Shown one piece after another: positions 12,605-24,585 of a stretch of DNA of 64,000 bases. Source of the DNA: Talpa occidentalis (Eukaryota; Chordata; Mammalia; Eulipotyphla; Talpidae). Positions within the stretch are counted from its first letter, which is position 1. Every line of letters starts with the position of its first letter. The notes beneath the pieces were generated by a model that did no database searches, was not told where the DNA came from, and was given only the letters and a program-made list of their open reading frames with translations. A program made the position numbers and the translations under genes. The stretch spans positions 97,417,591-97,481,590 of the forward strand of contig NW_023604295.1 in NCBI RefSeq assembly GCF_014898055.3, read 5' to 3'.

Positions 12605-12832
12605 ACTTCCTCAGGCTCCTCAGTCTGAGTGAGTGAGGTCTCCCTGGCCCCTCTGCTCAGGGCCTTCCTCTACCAGTGCACTGAGCCAGATCTATTTACT
12701 TCTCTGTCTCTCTCTCCAGGCTGGAAATTCACCGAGAACAGGAATTTGACTCATCCTTTTCCAGGTTTGCTGGGCTTGGTTTGGCACAGACCTGGCCCTT
12801 AGAGATGCTCAAAATGTGGAATGAACAATAGG
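12605..12832 (+). repeat. L2 LINE 3' end relic, sense
   Basis: The order of 'ctcagtctgagtgagtgagg', 'gagaacaggaatttgactc', 'ggcacagacctggcccttag', 'agatgctcaaaatgtggaatg' matches the L2 3' end, including the terminal 'tgaatgaa'-like run. Confidence 0.65.
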
Positions 12833-13385
12833 ACTGGCACCACCAGGAAACTGATAGGACACTCAGTATTAATGTCTATGAAGCCCCAATTTGTGCTGCT
12901 CACCATGGAGGTTAACCCAGATACCTGGGTCAACCACAAGCCCTGTTACCCTGGATCCCAGATAGGGTAGTCCACTGGGAACTACACCGACCTCCAGATG
13001 GGAAACACCTCCTTCCAGGTGCCCACTTATATCAGTCACCCCATGGTCCTGCCACTCAGACAGGTAGGGAGTGGCAGCACTGAGACCCCCTAAGGCCCAG
13101 AGCTTCCTCAGGTCTGGAAAAACTGAGGCTGCCTTGCCCTGACATCTGGAAGAGGACTTTGGCTATTGACCAAGGCAACTCCTCATCAGGTTTGCAAGTG
13201 GGCATTGGAACAGCCTTGGTTATAGTCAACGGAGGGCCTTTCCCCCTTCACCTGTGTCCCACACCCTGACCCTTACTGCCAAGTTTATTCTCCTCTACCT
13301 GAAGGATTGCCTCTCGGCTATTACAGAAGGGCAGATGTTGTGTCCAGGGGACCAGGCTATCTGCACAAGTAATGTAAAATCACAT
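12833..13385. other. Unrecognised sequence with an exon-like patch
   Basis: Around 12900-13070 codon-like composition is followed by a CAG/GTAGGG splice-donor-like site near 13061-13070. The frame starting at the ATG near 12905 meets a TAG near 12968, so it does not encode an intact exon. I do not recognise the peptide. It could be a decayed exon, a pseudogene piece or chance. Confidence 0.3.
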
Positions 13386-13389
13386 GAGA

Positions 13390-13620
13390 AAGAATGAAAA
13401 CAACCCTTTATTGAATGCCTCCACTATGCCAAGACCCTTGCTGAGTTTTTTATGAATATGTGATTTTGTTCTACCTGCCCATGAAGTGGTCTCATTAGCC
13501 TCATTTTACAGATGAAGAAACCAGAGCCCCAAGAGATCATGCAGTCTGTCAAAGCCCAGAAAGCTGGTCAATGGCAGCTGGGGAGTGAAACCAATGCTTC
13601 CTGAAATCTGTTTGTTACTG
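13390..13620 (-). repeat. MIR relic, antisense, nearly full length
   Basis: 'cctccactatgccaagaccc', 'cattttacagatgaagaaacc' and 'ctggtcaatggcagctgggg' follow the full antisense MIR order from the 3' end through the core. Confidence 0.8.
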
Positions 13621-14080
13621 CTTAGCCCCATCACTTAGCAAAACTTTTCAGACCCTGAATGAGTGCTTTCTACATTACTGAGAGCCTCTAAATTTTGTTT
13701 TTTAAAATATTCTCTTTGGATGTTTTGTTTCCATAGTAAACAAACTGCTTCCTTTGCAGTTTGGGAAACCACAGACTGAGGATCCATGGAAACAGTTGGA
13801 CAGGGAAGAGGGAGCGGCTGGGTCAGGGACCAGGTCTACCTGAACTGCTGCCAGTGAGTGTGCTAAAGAGTCAGTTTCCTCATTGTCCAGACCTCAGGCT
13901 TCCCCTAAATAATGGAGATGACCCCATCCATTTGCCACGTTCAACTGGAAAAGATGGTGAATGTGCAAGGCCTAAGGAGCAGGTGGGACCTTCTCCAAAT
14001 AGTTCCCAGCAGCCCCATGCTCATGAGCACCATCTCCATCAAGGGCCCGCTCGTGTGTGTCCCAAGTCCCTGGTACATCA
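13621..14080. other. Unique sequence, nothing recognised
   Basis: The 150- and 144-residue overlapping frames at 13761-14213 and 13912-14346 overlap repeat relics and show no domain, so neither is called a gene. Confidence 0.4.
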
Positions 14081-14425
14081 CCGTCAGTCATCCATTCGGC
14101 ACGGAACAAGCATGTATGGACCCCCTACTGTATTCCAAGCACTCGAACCCTGGGGAGACCCAGGGCACACAGACCAAAGTCCAGCCCTCAGGGAGCCGCA
14201 GCCCTGGGAATAAGAGCAAGTTGACCCTGGGTGTCAGCACCCACTGTTCTGGTGCTCGGTCCATCTTTGCAAACTTGCTCCTCATCCACAAAACTCTGGG
14301 GGAGGAGCCAGTATTCCAGCAGGAAACCAAGGCACAGGAAAGTTAGGTAAGACACCCCAAGTTAGGCAGGAAGCAGCAGAGTTGGATTTGAACTAGAACA
14401 TGAGGTGCCAGAGCTCACACCCAAC
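14081..14425 (-). repeat. L2 and MIR relics, antisense
   Basis: 14085-14200 ('atgtatggaccccctactg', 'tattccaagcactcgaac', 'cagccctcagggagc') resembles the antisense L2 3' end. 14255-14420 ('aaaccaaggcacaggaaag', 'agcagagttggatttgaac') resembles antisense MIR. Both are heavily decayed. Confidence 0.6.
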
Positions 14426-14915
14426 ATGACACTCTGCTAACATGTGCTTTGGCTGTTCTCCCTCAGGTGCCAGACCCCTGCCCTTTTCCTCCGAGCTTCT
14501 CCAGTCTTCTCCTGCTCCCCTTCTTAAGCCTCCTCTCCTAGCCCAGGTCCCTCTGGCCTTCCTGCCTCTTCCATCCTCTGTCTAGTCACCACCTAGCATC
14601 ACTCACCTCCACTCCATCCTGCCCGCCACCTCTGCTGAGACCCAAGTAATGTCTGGATGCAAACTATGGCTTTCAAAGCCCTTATTATCTGATTTTCTCT
14701 GTTCACTAACACTCAGCTCACAAAAACCGTTGGAGAATCACAGACCTTTATGAGAATCTACCACAAATTATAGCACCCCCGGGTAATAAACACATGCAAG
14801 CTCTTCCCAAAGTTAGCACACTCTTTCTGGACTGTCTCAGTGCACAATGTCACCACAAAGGCCCCTGCTAAAGACACACAAATCTTATTACTATTCCATA
14901 ATTCCTTAAACATAC
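14426..14915. other. Pyrimidine-rich unique sequence
   Basis: CT-rich on the plus strand between about 14460 and 14640, with no recognisable gene. It may be part of an L2 relic that continues after the SINE. Confidence 0.35.
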
Positions 14916-15197
14916 GGGACTTGGGCCTCCCTGGTGGCGCAAAGGGTTAAGATACAACCTATGAAGCTGTCCACAGCCTCTGCAGCACGAGTTTGATCCC
15001 CAGCCAGGGAGCTACCCACTTGGCACAGCAGACCTCTCCTGTCTCTCCCGCTAGTCCCCTTGCAGTATATTTCAGTAGATCAGTCTGTTCTGCTCCCCAC
15101 TCTGTCTCTGGTGAATCTTCTCACCCCCCACACCTCTGGCCTGTACCTAGTTCTTGTATGCATAAATAAATAAATCTTTTAAAAAAAAAGTGACTTT
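14916..15197 (+). mobile_element. tRNA-derived SINE, sense
   Basis: A complete copy, body 14923-15189: head 'gggcctccctggtggcgc', box B-like 'gagtttgatcccc', body, then 'aaataaataaatctttt' and an A-run. The tail shows the AATAAA plus TCTTT arrangement clearly. Flanks 'gggactt' and 'gtgactt' may be a short target-site duplication. Confidence 0.9.
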
Positions 15198-15420
15198 CCA
15201 TTTCTCTCTCAACACCTCCTTCCACCCAGAATGCTTCCTCCCATCTCATTTCCATTGAATAAAAGCCTAGTGACCCATCAAAATCCACTTCTATAACACA
15301 GACCAGATGAGAGCTTTCCTATGATGCTCTCATCCACAGCTACCCACATGGGACTCCATTGCCCAGAGTATAGATCACATCTCATTTCCACCCACCCAGT
15401 AGGCACTTTTCAGGCAAAGA
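15190..15420 (+). repeat. Probable L2 LINE relic, sense
   Basis: 'ccacccagaatgcttcctcc', 'gacccatcaaaatccac', 'tcctatgatgctctcatcc' resembles the L2 3' region. Assignment is tentative. Confidence 0.5.
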
Positions 15421-16294
15421 TACTGGCTTAGTCATCTCACAATTCTTCACTTCACCAGCATCAAGCTCTGCAGACAGCATAGTGTTGAAGTTCTGAAAAC
15501 TGGAAAAAATGGAAGTAGTTATTCTTATTTCCAATATAAGACTCTAGGAATCTTCTAATAAAATTGACTTTTCATGATCTGTGTCCAGCCCAGAGGAAGG
15601 ATTGCTAGGAAATCTCACCAGACAGAAGCCTAAGAAAGTATGTCTTGCTTTGGCCATTTGTTAGAAGTATAAACATTTCATACTCATTGCTGCAGTTCTT
15701 GAATTCCCACTTAAATCTCTGTTTCTTTAGTAACAGTACCCTAGTTTACAGGAATCTATGACTTGGAAGTAAGGTCAGATCATGATAATTAGTTGTGATC
15801 CATATTTTGTATCTGATAATTAGCTGATATTCACTGTGATAATTGGGCCCTACATTTTTGGGAGGTGGCATATTTTAAGAAAGCAAAGCGTTCTTCATGT
15901 GCTCAGATCTCTCTGCTTTGTTAAAAGGTTGTTAAAGTGAGAAGTATAACATAGGAGAAAAATGAATACATTTGCTCTCAAGGATACAATTAAAATGAAT
16001 TGTAAATATGACTAATGAGGCATTTAACTTTTCTAGGAATATTATGTAGGAAAATCATTTCCTGGGATGTAGATGCTAAGAAATTCAGTTGGGTGGCATC
16101 AGCGATCAAAGGGATCAAGGAAGACAAGACATTGCTACTGTCAGGGAAGGCCACGGAGGGCAGAGAAACAGCTGGTGAAGTGCCCACTACTATCCAACTT
16201 GATCTGTCTGCCCAGCTATGAAAAATTTGCTGTAGCAAAGAGCCTGGAAGTGGCTGCTGCTTGTAGCAATTCTTTCGCCATGGAGCTAACCAGA
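15421..16294. other. Unique sequence, nothing recognised
   Basis: AT-moderate DNA with repeated 'tgataatta' words near 15780-15840, which are not a tandem array. No gene or family recognised. Confidence 0.4.
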
Positions 16295-16485
16295 GATTTA
16301 ACATAGGAGTCAGGAGCATTGGGCTCAAATCTAAACTCCACTCGGGCTCTGAACACTTTATGACATAACTCTGGACCTTGATTTCTTCATCTATGAAATG
16401 GGGACATCTGTTCATGGATTATGAAGATTACCTGAGCTAATGCAGGTGAAGTGCCCGGTATAGGGAACAGTGTGCCGGTATGTGC
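16295..16485 (+). repeat. MIR relic, sense
   Basis: 'gcattgggctcaaatc', 'gatttcttcatctatgaaatg', 'agattacctgagctaatgc' and 'gtgcccggtatagg' are in MIR order. Confidence 0.8.
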
Positions 16486-17062
16486 TGGAGAAATTGCTTT
16501 GAAGCTGCAGAGTGGGGAGAGTGCAAGAACTTCCACTTCCAAAGGGAGTCTATGGAATGAGGAAGGGCCTCTTACAAGGAGGATTCAAGATTCAGGTTCC
16601 TGAGCCCAGCCTTGCTCTCCAAGTTCAGGGTGAGTAATCTTGGGCATTAGTGACATGCTTTCAACATCCATGAAATGACAGCATTTCAATAAATAATTTC
16701 CAAGACTCTGTTGCAGGAATCCAATACAGTTTGATCCTATAAATAGCACACATTTTCCTCAAATCATTTGTTACTAAGTAGCCTGAATTTCTCCAAATAT
16801 GGCATTATGACTTACTTGAGCTAAGGTCCACAGGTATAGCTGTTCATAATTATGCTGCAATTAAGGAGGCCAATTTGCAGGCCTAAGAGACTCTGAGTTC
16901 TCTAACTTCCTCTTTCCTCCCTTTCTCAGTTGCCATCCAGGAGCCATTCCCTATTATTCCAACCCATATCTGGGGCCCTGAAGGCACAAAGGGACCACCC
17001 AATCCAGAGTGGGGGTTAGCAGGCAGGTGAGGGAAGCTTTCCTGGAAAGATGATGTTTGAGC
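16486..17062. other. Unique sequence, nothing recognised
   Basis: No gene or repeat supported. A short segment near 16610-16700 weakly resembles MIR. Confidence 0.4.
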
Positions 17063-17205
17063 AGACATTCACCTCCCCAGCAGTCAACAACTATTCACCT
17101 CCCCAGACATTCACCTCCCCAGCAGTCAACAACTATTCATTGAGCACCTACTGCGTACCAGGCACTGTGCTAGATACTGAGGTCACAACACTGAGTGTTA
17201 CCAAT
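17063..17205 (-). repeat. Antisense L2 end with a 42-bp tandem duplication
   Basis: 'cattgagcacctactgcg', 'taccaggcactgtgctag' is the antisense L2 3' end. Its edge carries a near-exact 42-bp tandem duplication with units at 17063-17104 and 17105-17139 (second unit incomplete), sharing 'agacattcacctccccag'. Confidence 0.75.
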
Positions 17206-17688
17206 TCAATGCCAAATAAGAATCCACAATGGCTCACTCTAGTCATTCACTCTACTGTCCATTCTATCCTTGAGATATGGCCTGGCTCCTCTGCAGCACA
17301 TGCCATCTATCATCCCCAAGTACCTCTCTGTTGTAGATTCCCTCTCTCTATCCAAATTTGGCCCAAAGCTATGGTGATTCCCAAGTCCAGCCTTCCCTTT
17401 ATGTGGGTGGCAAGTGCCACTGTGACCATCAGCTCCTGAAGCAGCTGGTGTGAGGGGACCCCAAGCATTTCACCCACACTTTTCTTAGATCCCCACTCCA
17501 CTCCTTTGAGCTGAGGCCCTACTTCCTGTTTCTTTTATTCTTATTGTGCCAAGGACAACTGTAGACACTGAACAGTCTGGGAGATTGATTAAGTAGGCAT
17601 TGAAAATGAGATGTTTCCTCCTACTTGTTACTGCCTTTCTAAGATCAGAGCTAATTTTGTTTTTTTGTTCAAGGAAACAGAAGGAAAA
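17206..17688. other. Unique sequence, nothing recognised
   Basis: No recognisable gene or repeat. Confidence 0.4.
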
Positions 17689-17895
17689 AGGAAACATTTA
17701 TGAAGCATCGCTAGGCTCTAGGCCCTGTGCTGGATGTGTTCATCTTGGCCCTCCTTGTGTCTCCTGAAAGCAAGCATTTTAATTCTGTGTGGAATGTACA
17801 GAAACCAAGGCTTTAGGAGGCTGGTTAACCTGTCCAGATCTCATTGTCAGTAATAGGCACAACTCATATCTGATTCTGTGATCCTGGAACCTAAG
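17689..17895 (-). repeat. MIR relic, antisense
   Basis: 'gaagcatcgctaggctctag', 'gccctgtgctggatgtgttc', 'aaaccaaggctttaggagg' and 'catatctgattctg' run in antisense MIR order. Confidence 0.7.
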
Positions 17896-18599
17896 CCCTT
17901 GTTCCTGCACCAAGAACACGTGCCTGACTCTACCTGCAAAGGCAGCTTAAATGCTGCAGTGTGGGAAGATAAACAGAACTTGTTTGCTGTGTGATGGTGG
18001 CTTCAAATCAGGTGAGAATGCAGGGCCTCCTCCAGGGCCCCTCTAAGCCAGGGTTTAAGCAAACAAGATAAGAGGAATAAGAAAATGGTTTCTGGACACT
18101 GCCATCCATCTCTGGGAAGCCTTAGATAGGAAGCAGCAGGTGATGAAGTGGAATGAAATTCTAAGAAAAAAAGCTGAAAATGGAGGTTCACACATCACTG
18201 AGCTGCCTTCCTATCTAGAGGGAAAACCCGACATTAATAAAACAGAAAACCTTCAACAAAATCAAAGACAATTTTTTCTGTCAAGTTCAGAAACAACAGT
18301 ACATAAACCTACCGGCATTTCCCAGGTGTGTTCCAGAAATAGCCATGTTGCTGAGAAGTTGGGTGGAAATCAAATTTGGGGTGAACTAGTCCTGGCTACC
18401 CATGTGAGTGAGCACTGCCTGTGTGCTGTGGGATGGAAGGAGAGCACTGCCTCCCACCACACCCGCTCTACCTTTTCCCCTTAAACACACTCCTTACCAT
18501 CCCAATCCGGCGTACTCCACAAGTCCCTGCGGGCAACATGTGCTGTTATGCAGAGGCACTCTCAGGGAGTCGACCTCGGCTAACAAACCTGTCCATGAA
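17896..18599. other. Unique sequence, nothing recognised
   Basis: A 114-residue frame at 18140-18484 has no recognisable domain. It ends shortly before the CA-rich block. Confidence 0.4.
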
Positions 18600-18885
18600 G
18601 AACATACACATGCACATACCTACCCACTGACACATATAAACACATGCATATAACACCCCCACATTTACCCATACATACACACACCACTAAGGACACACAA
18701 TCACAAGTACACACATGCATATGCACATGCAGAGGACACATATACACAGACATACACAGATACACTCACACTACAAAATACACACACATGCACACATGCA
18801 TACCACACCTGCATGCACTCTCACACGCATATCCATACACACATGCATTTACACACAGCCACACGCATGCACATGCACATAATGC
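18600..18885. repeat. Degenerate CA-rich satellite (ACACATGC words)
   Basis: About 285 bp of imperfect (CA)n with CATG and ATAC interruptions. It contains repeated 'cacacatgca' words but no fixed long period. Frames through it give meaningless His/Thr-rich peptides. Confidence 0.9.
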
Positions 18886-19019
18886 GGCTCTTGGATGGTG
18901 GCTTCTTCTGCAGACAGAGCTCTGTATACACTTCACTAGTCAATAAGGGGGCTCACCTGGGTCCAGATAAGTGCCTCCACAGAGACCTTGTCGAGTGGGT
19001 GTCAGTGATCTGAGAGGTG
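18886..19019. other. Unique spacer
   Basis: A short stretch without recognisable content. Confidence 0.35.
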
Positions 19020-19385
19020 GCCATAGCAAAGCCTGTGAGGCCAGAGAGATCTAGGTTTGAAGTTATTCCCACTGCTTACTGGCCATGTGGCCTTGGACTT
19101 ACACACCAATCCCTTGACCTCTCTGTCACTCATGTCTCAGTACCTGTCAAGAAGGAAACAGCATGCCTATTTTTTTGTGGGTTTAGGTAAGTACTAAATA
19201 AAATGATGGTATATCACCTTGGCATAGGGAAGGCATTAGATAAAGCTGTGGCTTCCTTGCTCTGCTCACCCTCCCCAAATCTGGCCTGTTCTTAAAGATC
19301 CAGGTCAAACTTGCCTCCTCCAGGAAGCCATCCCTGACCACATGGATCCCCAAGGATCACTCCCTATCTTGACCTCTATAGTACA
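19020..19385 (+). repeat. MIR relic followed by an L2 3' fragment, sense
   Basis: 19020-19250 is MIR ('gatctaggtttgaag', 'tggccatgtggccttgg', 'cttgacctctctgtcac'). 19265-19385 is an L2-type 3' fragment ('cttgcctcctccaggaagcc', 'atccctgaccacatgg'). The adjacency is probably chance. Confidence 0.7.
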
Positions 19386-19555
19386 GATGGTCACCACCAG
19401 CCCCTTGCCCACGGTCTTGTCCTGTGAGAGACAAAGATCTGTGCTAGTGAGATGTAGTTACCTGAGGACTGATGGTATAATGCGCTGGACTCAGGCCCAA
19501 GCTTGATTCAGAGTAGAAAACCATACATATCTCCAGACAGTCATTGAAACCCCCA
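19386..19555. other. Unique spacer
   Basis: No recognisable content. Confidence 0.35.
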
Positions 19556-19715
19556 AGAAGGGTTGGTAGTGATGGCTGCTCACATGCACAGAGTCCCATT
19601 ATGTACCAAGCACCTCCCAGGTATCATCTCACGCCATCTCTGCAACCATCTGCTGAGACAGGTGTTACCAATTCCATTTCACAGGTAAAGAAACTGAGGT
19701 TCATGCAGGTGAGCT
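19556..19715 (-). repeat. MIR relic, antisense
   Basis: 'gtaccaagcacctcccagg', 'ggtaaagaaactgagg' and the 'ttccatttcacag' junction give the antisense MIR signature. Confidence 0.7.
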
Positions 19716-20544
19716 GTTGTTTACCAAACCATCTGCCTCTTCCGGAGGCAGAATCACAAAGGGAGGAAGGGGAGAGGAGGGAGGAGGCCATGGTGGGAGA
19801 CTCACAGCAGAGAATCAAACACTTAAGACAAATCCTGACTCCTCTCAGGAGTTGCTGCTGTGAGCTCTGCTGGCTTCTGCTCACCCGTGGGCTCAACACC
19901 AAGTCAGAAGTGCCTGGGCTCCTGGGACTTGCTGCAAACTTTTGTTTATCACATCCAATGAAAGCTAGTGAGAGAGTTACTGAGGCCCTGACCTCTGTCC
20001 CCACCCAGCTGACCAGCAAGTTTATCCTCCGATACAATCCAGTAACTCCAGGGAGGCAGAACTGGAACTAGATTGCTTTCCTCTAATAAAATTTACGATG
20101 TATACAAATTCAATTACATCATCACATGCACCAATGGTGGCTGGAGGGCCAAGGTCACTTACACACATCCATCACCAGAGTCAGGGTATGAAATCACGTT
20201 CCACTTGGAGCCCAAAGGCTGTGGGGGCACAGGCATAGTGAGGGCACTGCAGGATTGTGGATCCAGAGAGCGGGCCTCTTGGGTCGGGTGGCTGCTTATG
20301 TTCAGCCCCATATCCTCCCCACACCCAGGAGTGATAAGGAGCCCATGTGGTGCACTGGGGGTCCTGAGTGCCAGTCCCAATTGTGGGGGGAGGGATCTGC
20401 ACTCCCCCTGCAGGCATGGCTGACTGCTTTCTTGATGATGACTGTTTGTCCCTACCACACAACCTACTTCTGCCCTGGGAAGGGGAAAGAGAAAGTGTGC
20501 TAGATCTACACCTAAAGTATACTGTTTAATCTTCCCAATTCCTT
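19716..20544. other. Unique sequence, nothing recognised
   Basis: A 175-residue frame at 19544-20071 begins inside the MIR relic and has no domain signature, so I do not call it a gene. Weak MIR-like words occur near 20040-20065. Confidence 0.4.
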
Positions 20545-20665
20545 ATTGAATAGATGTGGAACCATGGAGCTGTCAGAGAAGGAAAGTAGGCTCAGAGAGG
20601 TTAGGTAATATGCCCAGGGCCACGGTTTGTTAGATGCTAGACCCATGCCAAGCAATGAATCTTTT
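20545..20665 (-). repeat. MIR relic, antisense
   Basis: 'agatgtggaaccatggagc', 'ggctcagagaggttaggtaa' and 'tgcccagggccacgg' are the antisense MIR core. Confidence 0.7.
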
Positions 20666-22845
20666 TACCCTGACCTGCTGGACAAGGAAGTTTCCAAACA
20701 GGTGAAGGCAAGGGCTTCAAAAGAGAAATTCAGGGAAACTAATGGTTACTTTGGGGTTTGGAAGTGGGAGGTAGCATTTCCAAAATCTTCTAGTGATTGT
20801 GGGAGATATAGCTGATTAGAAATAAGTATTTTAAACAGATGTTCACCTATTTTCTTCACCCAGAAATCCCGATCTCACAAGTATAGTAAATGCAGGTATA
20901 TATGAATAATTCTAAATGGAGTAGAGAGCTGGTTCGTACATTTGAAAATTTGATACAAGACATACATGAAGAAAATATTGGCCCTTTGCACAAGCTCAAC
21001 CAGTCAGGCCTGAAGAGAGATAGATGGACTTCAGTTCTCCATCCATCAGGGGTCCCTTGACCTCAAACCAAGTCATTTAACCTCTCTGTGCCTCAGTATC
21101 CACTGAGGCAGTGGTTCTAGAGTTTAGTGCCCAGACCAGGGCTGTGACTATGGAGTGGGAAAGCAGGATAAGGGGACTGCTTGATGTTCAAGCCCCATGT
21201 CTTCCCTGCCTCCAGGAGCACCATGGCTTGAGGACTTGAGAGATATGCAAAATATGAGGTCCCCACCCACCCCAGAACTATGCCAGCAAGCCTGGTGGTG
21301 AGGCCCAGTCATTCAGGTTTTACAAGGCCTCAAGGGGATTTGGAAGCAATTCAGAGCACTGCCAGCTTTAAGGCAGTAACTCACATGAAGGTATTGCCTG
21401 TGGGTTTCCACAGGCACCCCATGCCAAGCTCCAGAATAGTGGCATCACATCTCGAATGAAAATGAGATGAAATTCAGGCCGTGATACTTTTTTGAAACTT
21501 CCCAGTGATTCCAGGTACAAGATTGAGACCCATAGGAATGACCTCCGATCCAGGGAATGGAGAGCTGGGCTAAGACCATAGATGAAGCAACCTGAGCGTG
21601 AACAAACCCTCTCATGTTGCCTTGCAGCCGGAAGACCACCCCATTGCTCCTCCCTCTTCCCTGGCCTATGGGACAGGGTTCTGCCAGGGTACTGGTGGGA
21701 GTGGATGATGGAACAAGGAGCCAGAAGATACACAGTGGCCACACCAAGGATGGATGGAAAACTGACCAAAGGCAGGAAGGGGTTTCAACTTTGATTTTAA
21801 TAGGGCTTCATAAAAGTCTGTGATATTTCATCCAGTTCTGATTGTTTTTCATTCATCAGAAAAAGTCCTGAAGGTCTGCAAACTTGAGCAAATTGCACAT
21901 GCCGCAAGATTGATGGCTTCTCCTGACAGCCTCTCCCTAGGCAATTTGCCTTCTAAATGCTAGTTCTAGTGAAAACCTTGAAGCTGTTCACACCATCGAC
22001 CTGGGCTGGGCTTTGATGGGACTTCAGAGGCATGCTTCCTGGTCCCTCGCAACTGCAAGAGGCCCTTCCTGGAGGGGGGCAGGGTCCAGAGAATGGTTAG
22101 GCTGGCTAGGTTGGCCTTGGGCCCCACAAGGGACCTCTGGGGGCTTTGTGGAATCTAGGACACGCTGTGAAGCCACTCTGAGGGCTTTTGGGGGGTGGTA
22201 TTTCACAACCATGTGTCTTTTTTTGATGTTATTGAGCCTTTACATTCTGGATAACCCTGGTTTGGCCTTCAAACCCCCACGTTTAATAGTAAGAATGACA
22301 AGAGCCAGTTCATCTGTACCAAAAGGATAGGGACTGGCAAGATCCCTCTTGCCACTCCAGACCCATTCTCCACCTCTCTCTTCTGTGTCCAGCAGGCTGA
22401 CATCTCTGGACTACTTCATTCAAGCTCCCATGCCCTCTTGTCTGTCTGGCTTTGACCAAAAGGAGAAACCAGTAGAAATCCAGAGAGCAGAAGGTACGCA
22501 AGGCTGGGTAATCATTCTTCTGGCTCCTTCTCCACGGGTCCTGCTTGGTCACCTGCTCTTCCACAGAGGGTCCCAGTTCCGGAGGCTAGCTGCTCTTCTA
22601 TTGCCACACTCAGTAGGCCAGGTAACTGCTCATGGCCACCCCCTACCAGTCTCCACGTTGCTGGTCCCTTTGACATTGCCTACAACCTCAAAACAGGGGA
22701 AAACTGCTGTATACGTAGGTCAAAAACAGCCAAATCACTGACAATCTCATATGGTACAATCAAGCAAATAGTTCCTCCCATAAACTATCTTCAGTTAATT
22801 CCTCCCAGTGAGTCTCAACCTACACAGCAGTCCAGATGAGGTGAT
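20666..22845. other. Unique sequence, nothing recognised
   Basis: A 2.2-kb stretch with no gene that I can support. 21040-21090 ('catttaacctctctgtgcc') is a short MIR core piece. Several overlapping 60-130 residue frames occur on both strands (for example 22349-22741), none recognisable. Confidence 0.45.
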
Positions 22846-23060
22846 GTTAACATCGTTTACAGGTGAGAAACAGACATTTGAAGAGCTTCATTGACTCATC
22901 CAAGGTCATCTAGTGTAGGATTGAAAATGATGAGGACAGGTGGAGAACTTACAGTGTGCCATTCATACAAGTGACCTCATTTAATCCTCAAGACACTGAG
23001 GTAGAGTTTGTTATTGTACCCATTTTACTTATGGGGATGTGGAGGCCCGGTAAGCCTGAA
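22846..23060 (-). repeat. Two MIR relics, antisense, end to end
   Basis: 22850-22925 ('tcgtttacaggtgagaaac', 'ccaaggtcatctagtg') and 22950-23055 ('gacctcatttaatcctcaag', 'cattttacttatggggatg') each carry the antisense MIR core, so two copies lie head to tail. Confidence 0.65.
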
Positions 23061-24389
23061 GGAATCTCCTGTGCCTAACCCAGGCACTTTTGCCAGAAAC
23101 AAGAAAGCAATGGAGTTGGATGAAAGCGTCTATGGAGGTCAGCCTCCCAGGGCACAGAGAGAAGAGAGGGGGAGAAAGGGGGTAGAGGGATAGAAGGGGA
23201 GTAACAAGCTCTAATGCTTTGCCTAATTGCACCCCAAGTCTATCTGCTTCCTCTGCCATGTTCCTTTTGTTGTTCTATACTACCTTTCACTAAGAAATAA
23301 TCATTCTGCTATCTTCCTTCTGCTTGCTCCCTTGCAGGGCCTGCTGACCCTGACAGATTTAGAACAATATTAGGTAAGTTATACAGCTTTAGGTGGCAAT
23401 GGAGCCACGGTTGAGAATGATTAAGTCAAAAGAATGCCAAGTGAGGCAGCTGGAGTTGGCCCCCACTGTCTTGAGGCACTGTGCCCAGATTTCCTTCCCA
23501 TAACCTTATTAAGTTCATGTGCAGCCATGGGGACCCCACAGTGCTTCTCTCAAAGCAAAGCTCAGTGGGAAGCTTGGGAGCCAAATGGACCATGGCTCAG
23601 CTCTGGGACCTTCTAACTCCATCCTTGGCTTTCCCTAGACTCCTCACTGGCCTTCCCATACATCATTACCCTGCCCTGAAGGGAGGTAACAGCCCCCCTC
23701 AGAGAGAATGAGAAGATGAAATAAGATAGCCAAACTAAAATGTGTAGCCTCTAAGAAACATTTAATAAGTGGCTGGTTCTAGTCCCTCATTCTGGAAATA
23801 ATATTCCTAATCTGGAAATTATAACTGATGGCTTAAGATGGGAGGCTAAAACTGTTTATCAAACATTGATTTTATGCATCCAGAATCAGAAAACTTGCCC
23901 TAAAATATGGTTTTCTTGATTTTACTGTTAAATTACAAGATTTCCTTGGCAATGGCCTTCAAGAAGACAAAGCAGCCAGTCAAGGGCCACCCAGAGGGAC
24001 TGGAAGGCCAGCCATTCCTCTTTTAATTCCCCACTTCCCACACTGCCAGGTCCCACTAGTTGTTGCTCTAACTCAAACTTGGGTTCCAACTACTAAGGCC
24101 TGCATTTGCCAAGGCCTGAGAAACGGAGCCCAGTATGCAAGGACAGGTGGGGATTGCTCTTACCAGCTGATCAAACCAGGAAGCAGGAGATGAGTCTGGG
24201 TGTGCAGGGCCAGGAGTTGAGTCTGGGGTTTCCCAGAGTGAAAGGCAGGCTGCTTGTTGGTTCTGTCCAACCTGCTCTGAGTCCTTGAAGATAGGAACAC
24301 CTCGGAGGAGGGTATCAGCACAGTAAGTCAGCTGATGGGGCAAGGCCCAATGAGGAGAGGGAAGGATGGAGCCTGATGTCATCCTGCCC
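23061..24389. other. Unique sequence, nothing recognised
   Basis: No supported gene. The sequence near 23730-23800 weakly resembles MIR. Short frames on both strands are unrecognisable. Confidence 0.4.
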
Positions 24390-24585
24390 AGTTCACATCC
24401 TACTCTCTGATCCCCAGCTCTGTGGCCCTAGGCAATCAATTTCACCTCCCTTTGCCTTTCGTTACCTTATTTATGAAATGGGGCTGATAATAAGAATATT
24501 TAGCAGTGCTGTTGTGAGAGCCAAGTTTATAGATGAAAAGTATGTGGAGGGGTGCTGGCCCCTTGTAAGTGCTTGATTGGGTCAG
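24390..24585 (+). repeat. MIR relic, sense
   Basis: 'tctgtggccctaggcaatc', 'cttatttatgaaatggggc', 'gttgtgagagccaag' and 'ccttgtaagtgcttg' lie in MIR order. Confidence 0.8.

Noticed and set aside
14923..15189. True tRNA genes at SINE heads
   Set aside because: The heads have A and B boxes but no full cloverleaf or aminoacyl stem, and they are followed by SINE bodies and A-rich tails.
18600..18885. Possible coding His/Thr-rich repeat protein
   Set aside because: It is an imperfect CA dinucleotide repeat; all frames are low complexity and no gene structure surrounds it.
19544..20071. 175-codon open frame
   Set aside because: It begins in an antisense MIR relic and has no recognisable domain or splice context; the length is within chance for a 64-kb window.
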